Shown here one piece after another: positions 1 to 6,967 of a stretch of DNA of 24,537 nt (the stretch's first letter is position 1; each line of letters opens with the position of its first letter). Under the pieces are notes generated by a model. It did not search any database. It was not told the origin of the DNA and was given only the letters and a program-made list of their open reading frames with translations. Made by a program: the position numbers and the translations under genes. Origin of the DNA: Phycisphaerales bacterium (lineage in GTDB: Bacteria; Planctomycetota; Phycisphaerae; Tepidisphaerales; Tepidisphaeraceae); the NCBI GenBank assembly GCA_028288775.1, contig JAQGHP010000215.1, positions 1 to 24,537 on the forward strand, in the 5' to 3' direction.

Positions 1-1
1 A

Positions 2-2497
2 GAATACGACTGGTCGATGAGCGACGAGCGCATCGAGGAAATCCGAAAACTCGGTTTCAATTTGCTGCTCGACGTCATGCACTTCGGCACCCCGCTGTGG
101 CTGAAGCAGGCGGTGGGCGACCCGGAGTTCCCCGAATCGCTGGAACATTTCACCGAGGCGATGGTCACGCGCTACCGCGGCGCGGTGAACGTCTGGTGCC
201 CGTTCAATGAGCCGCTGGTGAGCGCGCTGTTCAGCGGCGACTTCGGCTTCTGGCCCCCGCACAGCCGCAAGTGGCGCGGGTACATGCCGGTGCTCAGCCG
301 CGTCGTGCAGGCGGTGAGCCGCGGCATCCGCGCCATCCGCCGGGCGCAGCCCGAGGCCACCGTGCTGCTCTGCGACGCCGCCGAGAGCTACAAGACGCGC
401 TCCAAAGAATTGGAAACAGAAGTGGCCCGCCGCAACCTGCGCCGCTTCGCGGTGATGGACCTGCTCACCGGCCGCGTTGATCACCATCATCCGCTGTTCC
501 CCTGGTTCACCAGCTACGGCATGAGCGAGTTGGACATCAACTGGTTCCGCGCCAATCCGCAGACCCCGGACGTGCTGGGCCTCGACTACTACCCGCACAG
601 CGACTGGCAGCTCGACAAGGACGGCTCGGCTATTCGCCAGCGCCGTTCCGACAATCCCGTCGGTTTGTACGGCGTCGCCAGCGCCTACTACCAGCGTTAT
701 GGCCTGCCGCTGATGCTCACCGAGACCAGCGTCGAGGGCAAGCCGATCAACCGCGAGATCTGGCTCGACACGGTCATCGACCACTGCCGTCGCCTGCGCG
801 AAGAGGGCGTGCCGATGCTCGGCCTGATCTGGTGGCCCATGCTCGACCAGATCGACTGGGACGGCGCGCTCACCCACCGCATCGGCAAGATCCACCAGGT
901 GGGCCTCTACACCCTCGCCCGCCAGCCGGATGGCACGCTCAACCGCAGCGCGACCCCGCTCGTGAAGCAGTTCAAAGCCGCCATCGCTGGCGGCGAAGAG
1001 CGCGTCGGCAAGCTCACGAAAATCGCCTACCCCGCCGGCACTGAAGACGAACAGCTTCCGCCCCTCGAGCAGTGGGACACGCCTACGCTGGTCGAATCCA
1101 AGCCCGCGAACGAGGCGGTTCCCGCCAACGGAAACGGGCACGCAAACGGCAATGGCCATTCCAATGGCAACGGTGCTGCCGTGGCAACCAAGGCGGCCAA
1201 CCGCTTCGCCGACCCGGCCCCCGGCGCGGCCGCCGAGCCCTCCACCTCCGGTGCGGGCGAAACGCAAGTCTCCGACGACAAGAGCCTTGACCGCTACGGC
1301 ATCGTCGTCTTCAGCCATCTCCGCTGGGGCTTCGTCTGGCAGCGCCCGCAGCAATTCCTCTCGCGCTTCGCCAAGAAGCACCAGGTGCTCTTCTTCGAGG
1401 AACCATTCTTCGACCGCGCTGAAGGCACAGAGCCCGAACTCGCGTTCCATCGCGTGATGCCCAACGTCACGGTGGCCACGCCGCACGTGTCCCCCTCGTG
1501 GGCGACGAACCCGCAGATGCCCGATCGCCTCCGCGAGTTCGCCCGCCAGGCCATCGCCGAGATGAACGACGACGGCACCTTCGACCGCCCCCTGCTCTGG
1601 TACTACAGCCCGATGGATTCCGGCTGGTCGCTGGGCCGTTTCCCCAACCGCGGCGTGGTCTACGACTGCATGGACGAACTCTCGCAATTCACCGGCGCGC
1701 CGCGCTCGCTCGTAGCCAATGAAGCCCGCCTCATCGAGCACGCCGACATCGTCTTCGCCGGCGGGTACGAGCTGTGGCTCAAGAAAAAGCAGCAGCACGA
1801 CAACGCCCATTTCTTCGGTTGCGGCGTCGAAGTCGATCACTTCGCGAGCGCGCAGGACCCGGGCCTCTCCGTCCCGCCCGACATTGATTTCATGCAGCGC
1901 CCCATCCTTGGATGGGTTGGCGTGGTGGACGAGCGGGTCGACTACCAGCTCGTCGGCGAGATGGCGCGGATGCGCCCGCACTGGTCATTCGCGATGGTCG
2001 GGCCGGTCGTCAAGATGGACCCGAACCTGCTGCCGCACTACCCCAACTTGTATTGGCTGGGCGGGCGCGATTACTCGGTCCTCCCCAATTACTGCAAGGC
2101 GTTCGACATCTGCATGATGCCCTTCGCCATCAACGCCGCCACGCAATACATTAACCCCACAAAGGCGATGGAATACCTCGCCACGGGCAAGCCGGTCATC
2201 AGCACGCCCGTGCGGGACGTCGTGCGTCAGTACAGCGATCTGCTCGACATCGCAAAAACCCCGGACGAGTTCATTCAGGCCGCGGAACGCGCCTTGCAAT
2301 CGCCAAACAATGAACGCATTGCACGGGGCGTCGAGAAAGCCCGCGCCAACAGTTGGGAAAGCACCGTCGCCACGATGCAGGGCCTGATTCGCGACACCAT
2401 CGGAAAAACCGACCGCCGATCAGCCCGCAAAGTCGTTCCGCTCTCTAAAGAGGAAGAGCAATTGACTTACGTCTATCAGGCGACGCAAGGCTCTTAA
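2..2497 (+). CDS. GH1-like glycosidase / GT4-like glycosyltransferase fusion, 5'-truncated by window edge
   Basis: The reading frame is open to the window edge (residues EYDWS precede the first ATG at 17), so the true start lies upstream. Numbering from that ATG, residues 1-325 resemble the C-terminal two thirds of a clan GH-A family 1 glycosidase: WCPFNEP (N64-E65, general acid/base) and LMLTETS (E236, candidate nucleophile), with WWPMLDQIDWDG near 272-283. A disordered linker rich in Asn, Gly and His (about 365-415) leads to a GT-B glycosyltransferase of GT4 type (about 427-800), with HLRWGFVWQRPQQFL at its start and a donor-site segment NPTKAMEYLATGKPVIST. Known: GH1 enzymes cleave or transfer beta-glycosyl groups, and GT4 enzymes transfer sugar from nucleotide donors. 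Inference: a cytoplasmic bifunctional enzyme making or trimming a polysaccharide or glycoconjugate. The mutase-like gene 126 bp downstream supports this. Domain identities are fairly sure; substrates cannot be told. Confidence 0.85.
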   Translation, partial: EYDWSMSDERIEEIRKLGFNLLLDVMHFGTPLWLKQAVGDPEFPESLEHFTEAMVTRYRGAVNVWCPFNEPLVSALFSGDFGFWPPHSRKWRGYMPVLSRVVQAVSRGIRAIRRAQPEATVLLCDAAESYKTRSKELETEVARRNLRRFAVMDLLTGRVDHHHPLFPWFTSYGMSELDINWFRANPQTPDVLGLDYYPHSDWQLDKDGSAIRQRRSDNPVGLYGVASAYYQRYGLPLMLTETSVEGKPINREIWLDTVIDHCRRLREEGVPMLGLIWWPMLDQIDWDGALTHRIGKIHQVGLYTLARQPDGTLNRSATPLVKQFKAAIAGGEERVGKLTKIAYPAGTEDEQLPPLEQWDTPTLVESKPANEAVPANGNGHANGNGHSNGNGAAVATKAANRFADPAPGAAAEPSTSGAGETQVSDDKSLDRYGIVVFSHLRWGFVWQRPQQFLSRFAKKHQVLFFEEPFFDRAEGTEPELAFHRVMPNVTVATPHVSPSWATNPQMPDRLREFARQAIAEMNDDGTFDRPLLWYYSPMDSGWSLGRFPNRGVVYDCMDELSQFTGAPRSLVANEARLIEHADIVFAGGYELWLKKKQQHDNAHFFGCGVEVDHFASAQDPGLSVPPDIDFMQRPILGWVGVVDERVDYQLVGEMARMRPHWSFAMVGPVVKMDPNLLPHYPNLYWLGGRDYSVLPNYCKAFDICMMPFAINAATQYINPTKAMEYLATGKPVISTPVRDVVRQYSDLLDIAKTPDEFIQAAERALQSPNNERIARGVEKARANSWESTVATMQGLIRDTIGKTDRRSARKVVPLSKEEEQLTYVYQATQGS

Positions 2498-2623
2498 TCG
2501 CGGTGATTCACGACGGAGATCGTCCACCGCAGCAAAGGAAATTCGCAAGTAACGGACAGGTTTGGCTCCGACGGACGGGGCCCGCAGGTTGTGTGACTAC
2601 GGACTCGTTTCGGGAGAATGTAC

Positions 2624-4324
2624 ATGAGCCGCAAAATTGTAATCATCGGCGCAGGCCCCACGGGCCTCGGCGCCGCCTACCGTCTTAAGGAGCTCGGCTA
2701 TACGAACTTTCAGCTCTACGACCGCCACCCCCATATCGGCGGCCTCGCCAGCAGCTTCACCGACTCCGCCGGATTCACCTGGGACATCGGCGGCCACGTG
2801 ATGTTCAGCCACTACAAATATTACGACGACCTTTTCGACAAACTCATGGGCAGCGATTATCAGCTCAACATGCGCGAATGCTGGGTGCGCATGTTCAACG
2901 AATGGGTGCCCTACCCGTTCCAGAACAACATCCGCTATCTGCCCAAGGAAGTCACCTACGAATGCCTCACCGGCCTCGTCGAAGCCCAGACCAAGCGCGA
3001 CTACAAGGCCGCCAGGAACTTCCGCGAGTTCATGGACGCCGTCTTCGGCGACGGCATCGTCAAGCACTTCATGGAGCCCTACAACTTCAAGGTTTGGGCC
3101 CATCCCGCGGAACTGATGAACAAGGAATGGATCGGCGAACGCGTCGCCGTCCTCGACATCAACCGCGCCATCAAGAACGTCGTCCTCGGCACCGATGATT
3201 TCGGCTGGGGCCCCAACAACCAGTTCAAGTTCCCCCTCAAGGGTGGCACGGGCGAATTTTATCGCCGCTTCGACAAGCCTCTCGAAGGCCACGTGAACCT
3301 CAACAAAACTGTGGACTTCATCAACCTTCTCAAGAAGGAAGTCCGCTTCAAGGACGGCGAAATCGTCCAATACGACGACCTCATCACCGCGATGCCCCTC
3401 GACAAGCTCTGCAACGACATGCTCAACGGCGAAGTGCCGCGCGAGATCAAGAAGTCCACCGCCTCCCTCCGTCACAGCGGCGGATACATGGTGGGCGTGG
3501 GCATCAAGCAGCCGTGCCCCAGTTCCAAGAGCTGGATGTATTTCCCCGAAGACAACTGCCCCTTCTATCGCGTTACGTACCTTAGCAACTACTCCCCCTA
3601 CATGACCCCCGACAAGGACCGCTACTACTCCCTGCTGTGCGAAACCAGCTACAGCGAGTTCAAACCGGTGGACGGCAAGCGCATCGTGGACGACACGATC
3701 ACCGGCCTGGTCAACGCCGGCCTCATCACCGACAAGGACCGCGCCGACATCGTCGACACCTGGGTCTATCACGCCGACTACAGCTACCCCACCCCCAGCG
3801 TGGAGCGGGACGACATCCTGAGCCGTGCGATCCCCTTCCTCGAGCACCACGGCATCTACAGCCGCGGGCGATTCGGCATGTGGAAGTACGAAGTCTCGAA
3901 CACCGACCACACGTTGATGCAGGGCGTGGAGCTGGCAAACCGCCTGGTGCTGGGCGAGGCCGAGCAGACGATCGGCATCAAGTACGAAAGCACGCTCGAC
4001 GGCCGCAACGCCGCCCACCACGAGCGCTCCACCCTCGCCGGCAGCGGCGACCCGAAGCGCGCCTCGTCGTCCGTCAGCACGGATGTCGACAAAGCCGTAA
4101 AAGAACCACACGCGTCAAAGATTAAACTCTCCCCCGACGCAGCCACTGCTTCGCGCCCTGGCACCGCCGCCCGCACGCTCGGCGGAAAATTGAGCGGGCG
4201 GCCGGCCGAATCCCCCACGCTCCGTGGCGGCCCGGGCGACATCGACGAGTCCCATGTTTCGGAAGAAGAGCTGGGCATTACTTCGCCCGGTACAAAATCC
4301 GCGAAGGAGCCCGACAATGTCTAA
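2624..4324 (+). CDS. FAD-dependent oxidoreductase, UDP-galactopyranose mutase-like
   Basis: The N-terminus has a Rossmann FAD-binding motif, VIIGAGPTGLGAAYRL (GxGxxG at 9-14), followed by the HIGGLASS segment. Near residues 413-434 is a flavin-contacting segment, GRFGMWKYEVSNTDHTLMQG, typical of UDP-galactopyranose mutase and protoporphyrinogen-oxidase-like amine oxidoreductases found in sugar gene clusters. Start: ATG 2624 is preferred over ATG 2618 because GGGAG (2612-2616) lies 7 nt before it and only 1 nt before the other. The catalytic part ends near residue 455. The last 110 or so residues form a low-complexity Ser/Pro/Gly/Ala tail ending KEPDNV, unusual for the family and of unknown role. 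Sitting 126 bp behind the GH1-GT fusion on the same strand, it probably belongs to the same operon and modifies a sugar nucleotide or a lipid-linked sugar. Whether it is a true UDP-Galp mutase is not decided by sequence alone. Confidence 0.85.
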   Translation: MSRKIVIIGAGPTGLGAAYRLKELGYTNFQLYDRHPHIGGLASSFTDSAGFTWDIGGHVMFSHYKYYDDLFDKLMGSDYQLNMRECWVRMFNEWVPYPFQNNIRYLPKEVTYECLTGLVEAQTKRDYKAARNFREFMDAVFGDGIVKHFMEPYNFKVWAHPAELMNKEWIGERVAVLDINRAIKNVVLGTDDFGWGPNNQFKFPLKGGTGEFYRRFDKPLEGHVNLNKTVDFINLLKKEVRFKDGEIVQYDDLITAMPLDKLCNDMLNGEVPREIKKSTASLRHSGGYMVGVGIKQPCPSSKSWMYFPEDNCPFYRVTYLSNYSPYMTPDKDRYYSLLCETSYSEFKPVDGKRIVDDTITGLVNAGLITDKDRADIVDTWVYHADYSYPTPSVERDDILSRAIPFLEHHGIYSRGRFGMWKYEVSNTDHTLMQGVELANRLVLGEAEQTIGIKYESTLDGRNAAHHERSTLAGSGDPKRASSSVSTDVDKAVKEPHASKIKLSPDAATASRPGTAARTLGGKLSGRPAESPTLRGGPGDIDESHVSEEELGITSPGTKSAKEPDNV

Positions 4325-4448
4325 CAACGCCCAAGCCCCGACGGCCCCCGCTTACCCCGGCCAAACCGCCCGCCGCGGCCTCCGCCGGTCGCGCCGCAAG
4401 TGCAATCCCGACCGCCCCGCGCGCATCCATTCCGGCCCGCGCCGCTGA
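4317..4448 (+). CDS. Small basic ORF overlapping the upstream stop (43 aa), possibly frameshifted
   Basis: The ATG overlaps the end of the mutase-like gene (ATGTCTAA) and is preceded by AGGAG (4305-4309) with a 7-nt gap, a good ribosome binding site that would suit coupled translation. The product starts MSNNAQAPTAPAYPGQTA and becomes Arg-rich to a TGA at 4446. In the next frame (codons beginning at 4318 plus multiples of 3) an Ala/Pro-rich stretch stays open to a TAG near 4519 and ends with an amphipathic-looking segment (AAERLASVFSKVRARSRTAL). A one-base change could therefore join the two into a protein of roughly 67 residues. No family recognised. It could also be non-coding tail sequence. 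Confidence 0.35.
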   Translation: MSNNAQAPTAPAYPGQTARRGLRRSRRKCNPDRPARIHSGPRR

Positions 4449-4493
4449 GCGCTTGGCATCGGTTTTTTCAAAGGTTCGCGCTCGATCACGGAC

Positions 4494-4514
4494 TGCCCTT
4501 GCTCTGCAAGGGCA
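4494..4514. terminator. Perfect 9-bp hairpin between convergent genes
   Basis: TGCCCTTGC (4494-4502) and GCAAGGGCA (4506-4514) are exact reverse complements around a 3-nt loop. It lies between the end of the sugar-modification genes (+) and the end of the delta-60 gene (-). No T-tract follows on either strand, so it may be a factor-assisted terminator or an RNA-stabilising structure rather than a classic intrinsic terminator. Confidence 0.4.
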
Positions 4515-4556
4515 GGCCGCTTAGTTGCAAACGGACAATTGTCAACGCACAGGTCG

Positions 4557-5903
4557 TCACTGTTTGTAGGCAAAGACCGCAATTTCGAATGGCGGTTGCG
4601 TTGCGTCGGGCTGCACGAGAACGGGCAACAGAATGCGATTGCCGTCAATGCCGATGCCCGAGACGCTGCCATTTCCCGGAAGAGTTTTCTCGACAATCCC
4701 GTTCTTGCCAAAGGCGCGGTCAAGCCTGCCATCGGAACGGAGGCGTGCGAGAGCGGTCGTCGTCGGCCCGGTCCCGTCGTAGACCGCACCCGCAAACACG
4801 ATCTTGCCATCAGGCTGGGCGACCATTTCCGCCGATACGGAGTAAGTGGCCTGTAGATTCACGATGGCATCACCGCCGATCCCAAAGCTCTTGTCGAGTT
4901 TCAACGACGTGGTGAGCCGCTGGGCGCCGACTTTCCCCCCGTCCAACGTACTGCCGCCGATGAGGATCCGCCCGTTCCGCGTTAAAGCCACCGAAGTCGG
5001 CGCTATATCGTTCGAATAGAAAATGCCGCCAGCGCCATGGGCAGTGTCGAGATTCCCGTGCCGGTCGAAGCGGGCGACGAAGCCTATGCCCGGCTCGACG
5101 AGGCCCCCGTGCGACAAACCTCCGGCAATGACGATTCTTCCGTCGCGCTCGATGGCGGCCGCGGATGGAAAGGCAATGCCGTTCAACGCCACGTCCTTCT
5201 CACCGTTCGCGCCGAACGTAAGATCCGGCGAACCATCGGAACCATAGCGCAGGACGGCCAACTCGTACGGAATATTCCCACCCGGGTAGACAAGACCGGG
5301 AGGATCAGAGTTTTTCTTGCCGGCAACAACGATGCTTCCATTCGAGGCCAAAGCGAGATCAGCGCTGAAAACCGACTTGCCGACGTCCACCAGGCCGGCC
5401 GTGCCAAATTGCGTGTCGCGTGCCCCGGCGGCGGTCAGGCGGAAGATGTGGGCGCCATTCTGATCGTCCAAGCCCACGAGAATCTTGCCGTCGTTTTGAA
5501 AGAGGATGCTATCGATGTTCGAGTTCCCGCCCGGATTAACGTCCAGCACGCCGCCGGTTCCAAAGCCGGCGTCGAGCGTCCCGTTGCGGTTGTACCGGAG
5601 TAGATTCGCCTCGTGGGAAGAATCGGCGGTCGTGTTGTATGAAACCGTGAGGAACTTGCCGTCCCTCTGCGTCGCGAGCAGTCCCGCCCCAACCGTCTTC
5701 CCCAGATCCGCCCGCACTTGCCCCGCGGAGCCGAACGAGAGGTCGATCGCGCCGCCACTGAACAGCGCCCGCGGCTCCAGCGTTTCAACCACGGGCCGCA
5801 CGTCGCGGCGTTTGTCCCGTTGTCCGCTGCCGCCCCGCTCGCGCAAAGCCCTCTTCGCGCCGGTCAAACCTGGACCGGTGCCGCCAACAATATTGCTAAA
5901 CAT
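4557..5903 (-). CDS. Delta-60 repeat surface protein with N-terminal LEPR-XLL motif
   Basis: This 448-residue protein has a basic N-terminus ending in VVETLEPRALFSGG (LEPR at 42-45), the planctomycete LEPR-XLL signature. The rest consists of seven units of about 55-60 residues carrying an LDxxFGxxG-type core, at about 54, 110, 164, 226, 285, 336 and 394, alternating with strands such as DGKILVGL, DGRIVIAG, NGRILIGG and DGKIVFAG. This is the delta-60 repeat, expected to build a beta-propeller-like fold. No enzyme motif is visible. The start ATG at 5903 has AAGGGG about 8 nt upstream. Known: LEPR-XLL is found at the N-terminus of large exported planctomycete proteins, but its function is unproven. 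Inference: an exported or surface-attached binding protein. It is the last minus-strand gene of a five-gene run. Confidence 0.88.
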   Translation of the reverse strand: MFSNIVGGTGPGLTGAKRALRERGGSGQRDKRRDVRPVVETLEPRALFSGGAIDLSFGSAGQVRADLGKTVGAGLLATQRDGKFLTVSYNTTADSSHEANLLRYNRNGTLDAGFGTGGVLDVNPGGNSNIDSILFQNDGKILVGLDDQNGAHIFRLTAAGARDTQFGTAGLVDVGKSVFSADLALASNGSIVVAGKKNSDPPGLVYPGGNIPYELAVLRYGSDGSPDLTFGANGEKDVALNGIAFPSAAAIERDGRIVIAGGLSHGGLVEPGIGFVARFDRHGNLDTAHGAGGIFYSNDIAPTSVALTRNGRILIGGSTLDGGKVGAQRLTTSLKLDKSFGIGGDAIVNLQATYSVSAEMVAQPDGKIVFAGAVYDGTGPTTTALARLRSDGRLDRAFGKNGIVEKTLPGNGSVSGIGIDGNRILLPVLVQPDATQPPFEIAVFAYKQ

Positions 5904-5941
5904 GGGATAGACCCCTTATGAAATGGAAAACCCGCCACAGC

Positions 5942-5966
5942 CCGCGGCTCCGAGTTATTGCCGCGG
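5942..5966. other. GC-rich stem-loop between DUF1223 and delta-60 genes
   Basis: CCGCGGC (5942-5948) pairs with GCCGCGG (5960-5966) around an 11-nt loop. On the minus strand it falls 75 nt after the DUF1223 stop and 39 nt before the delta-60 start. It could end the first transcript (a short GTTTTCC follows) or structure the leader of the second. Confidence 0.3.
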
Positions 5967-6040
5967 TCCTAAGCTTGTAGTTCCACCGGCCGCGCGGTTT
6001 CTTCCCAAGAGTGTGGTAATCGCGCGAGTCCACCAGTTTA

Positions 6041-6811
6041 TCAGGGAATGGCTACACTCGCCCCCACGTGGACGGCCATGTCATTGGGAGTCTGCATAAA
6101 CGCAATAATCGTTGCGTTCTTCCGCACCACCGCAGGCGGAATCTTCAGATCGAGGGTTCCCTTCCCATCGGCCGCAAGATCCACCGTCTGGAACACGCGC
6201 ACGACGCCGGCATGCTTGAGCGTGCGCCCGGCGTTCTCGCCGCGCAGCACCTTCGTTTCCAATCCCTGCTCGACGATCGCGACGTTCAACACCGCCCGCG
6301 CCGGCGCTTGCGTCACTTGAAACGACACGCGCACTGAATCCTTCCCCAGGGCTTCCGCGTTCAGTGTGAGGGTGGAATCCGGCTTGCGCGCAACCGCCTC
6401 GTCGATCGCCTTCTTCGCCGCCTCGGCATCCGATCCCAGGAACTGCTCCCTCCCATTCACGATCATCTGCGGCGTATACACCTGGCGCAACTGCAGCGCC
6501 TGCGCATAATCTTCCTGCCGCTTCGAATACGCCTTGTCGCTTAACTTGTCGACCCACCCCAGCCGGTTCCAGTAATCCACGTGATAGGCCAGCGCGTACA
6601 CCGGCTGCCCCTTGGCCTTCGCCTCCGCCGCGATTTTGATGAGCAGTTCATCCGCCGGCGGGCAACTCGAACACCCTTCGGATGTGAATAGCTCCACGAT
6701 CACAAAGGAGCTCGGCGCGGGCGCCGCGCCCTCCTCCGCCGCGTGCGAGGCGTGAAACGCGCAGAGCATCACCGCCGTAGCCAGTGTTGCCGCCATCGCG
6801 TATCGAGTCAT
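6041..6811 (-). CDS. DUF1223 thioredoxin-like exported protein
   Basis: A 256-residue protein with a signal peptide (about 1-24, ending ASHA before AEEG), then VIVELFTSEGCSSCPPADELL with a CxxC pair at C47/C50, and AYHVDYWNRLGW further on. This is the DUF1223 family, a thioredoxin-fold group of periplasmic proteins. The C-terminal third is a beta-rich domain. Start: the frame stays open to 6967, but that extension would translate a REP-like repeat. ATG 6811 has GGAGG 5 nt upstream and begins directly with the signal peptide, so it is chosen. Likely role (inference): redox or metal-related function in the periplasm; substrate unknown. It lies 156 bp downstream of the beta-helix gene on the same strand, with a REP-like element between them. 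Confidence 0.88.
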   Translation of the reverse strand: MTRYAMAATLATAVMLCAFHASHAAEEGAAPAPSSFVIVELFTSEGCSSCPPADELLIKIAAEAKAKGQPVYALAYHVDYWNRLGWVDKLSDKAYSKRQEDYAQALQLRQVYTPQMIVNGREQFLGSDAEAAKKAIDEAVARKPDSTLTLNAEALGKDSVRVSFQVTQAPARAVLNVAIVEQGLETKVLRGENAGRTLKHAGVVRVFQTVDLAADGKGTLDLKIPPAVVRKNATIIAFMQTPNDMAVHVGASVAIP

Positions 6812-6867
6812 TTGACCCTCCATGTACCCACTCCGCCGTCGGTCGTCGCCTGCGACGGTCCTCTCCG

Positions 6868-6923
6868 GTCCCCTCTCCCTCGTACTCGGGGGAGAGGGAT
6901 AGGGTGAGGGGCGGAACGTCGAA
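6868..6923. repeat. REP-like palindromic repeat, copy 1
   Basis: The stem CCCTCTCCC (6871-6879) / GGGAGAGGG (6890-6898) is followed by ATAGGGTGAGGGG and the tail GAACGTCGAA. It is a single copy between the beta-helix stop and the DUF1223 start, and matches the copies near 10.4 kb and 20 kb. Confidence 0.85.
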
Positions 6924-6967
6924 CCGCGCTCGACGCGCGCATTCACCTGAACTTTCGGCTCGCGCAC

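Noticed and set aside
2597..4111. 504-residue ORF on the minus strand
   Set aside because: It is fully antisense to the mutase-like gene, has Val/Ala/His-rich composition typical of a GC-rich shadow frame, and resembles no family.
6812..6967. N-terminal extension of the DUF1223 protein
   Set aside because: It translates the REP-like repeat, whereas ATG 6811 has a perfect GGAGG and opens the signal peptide.
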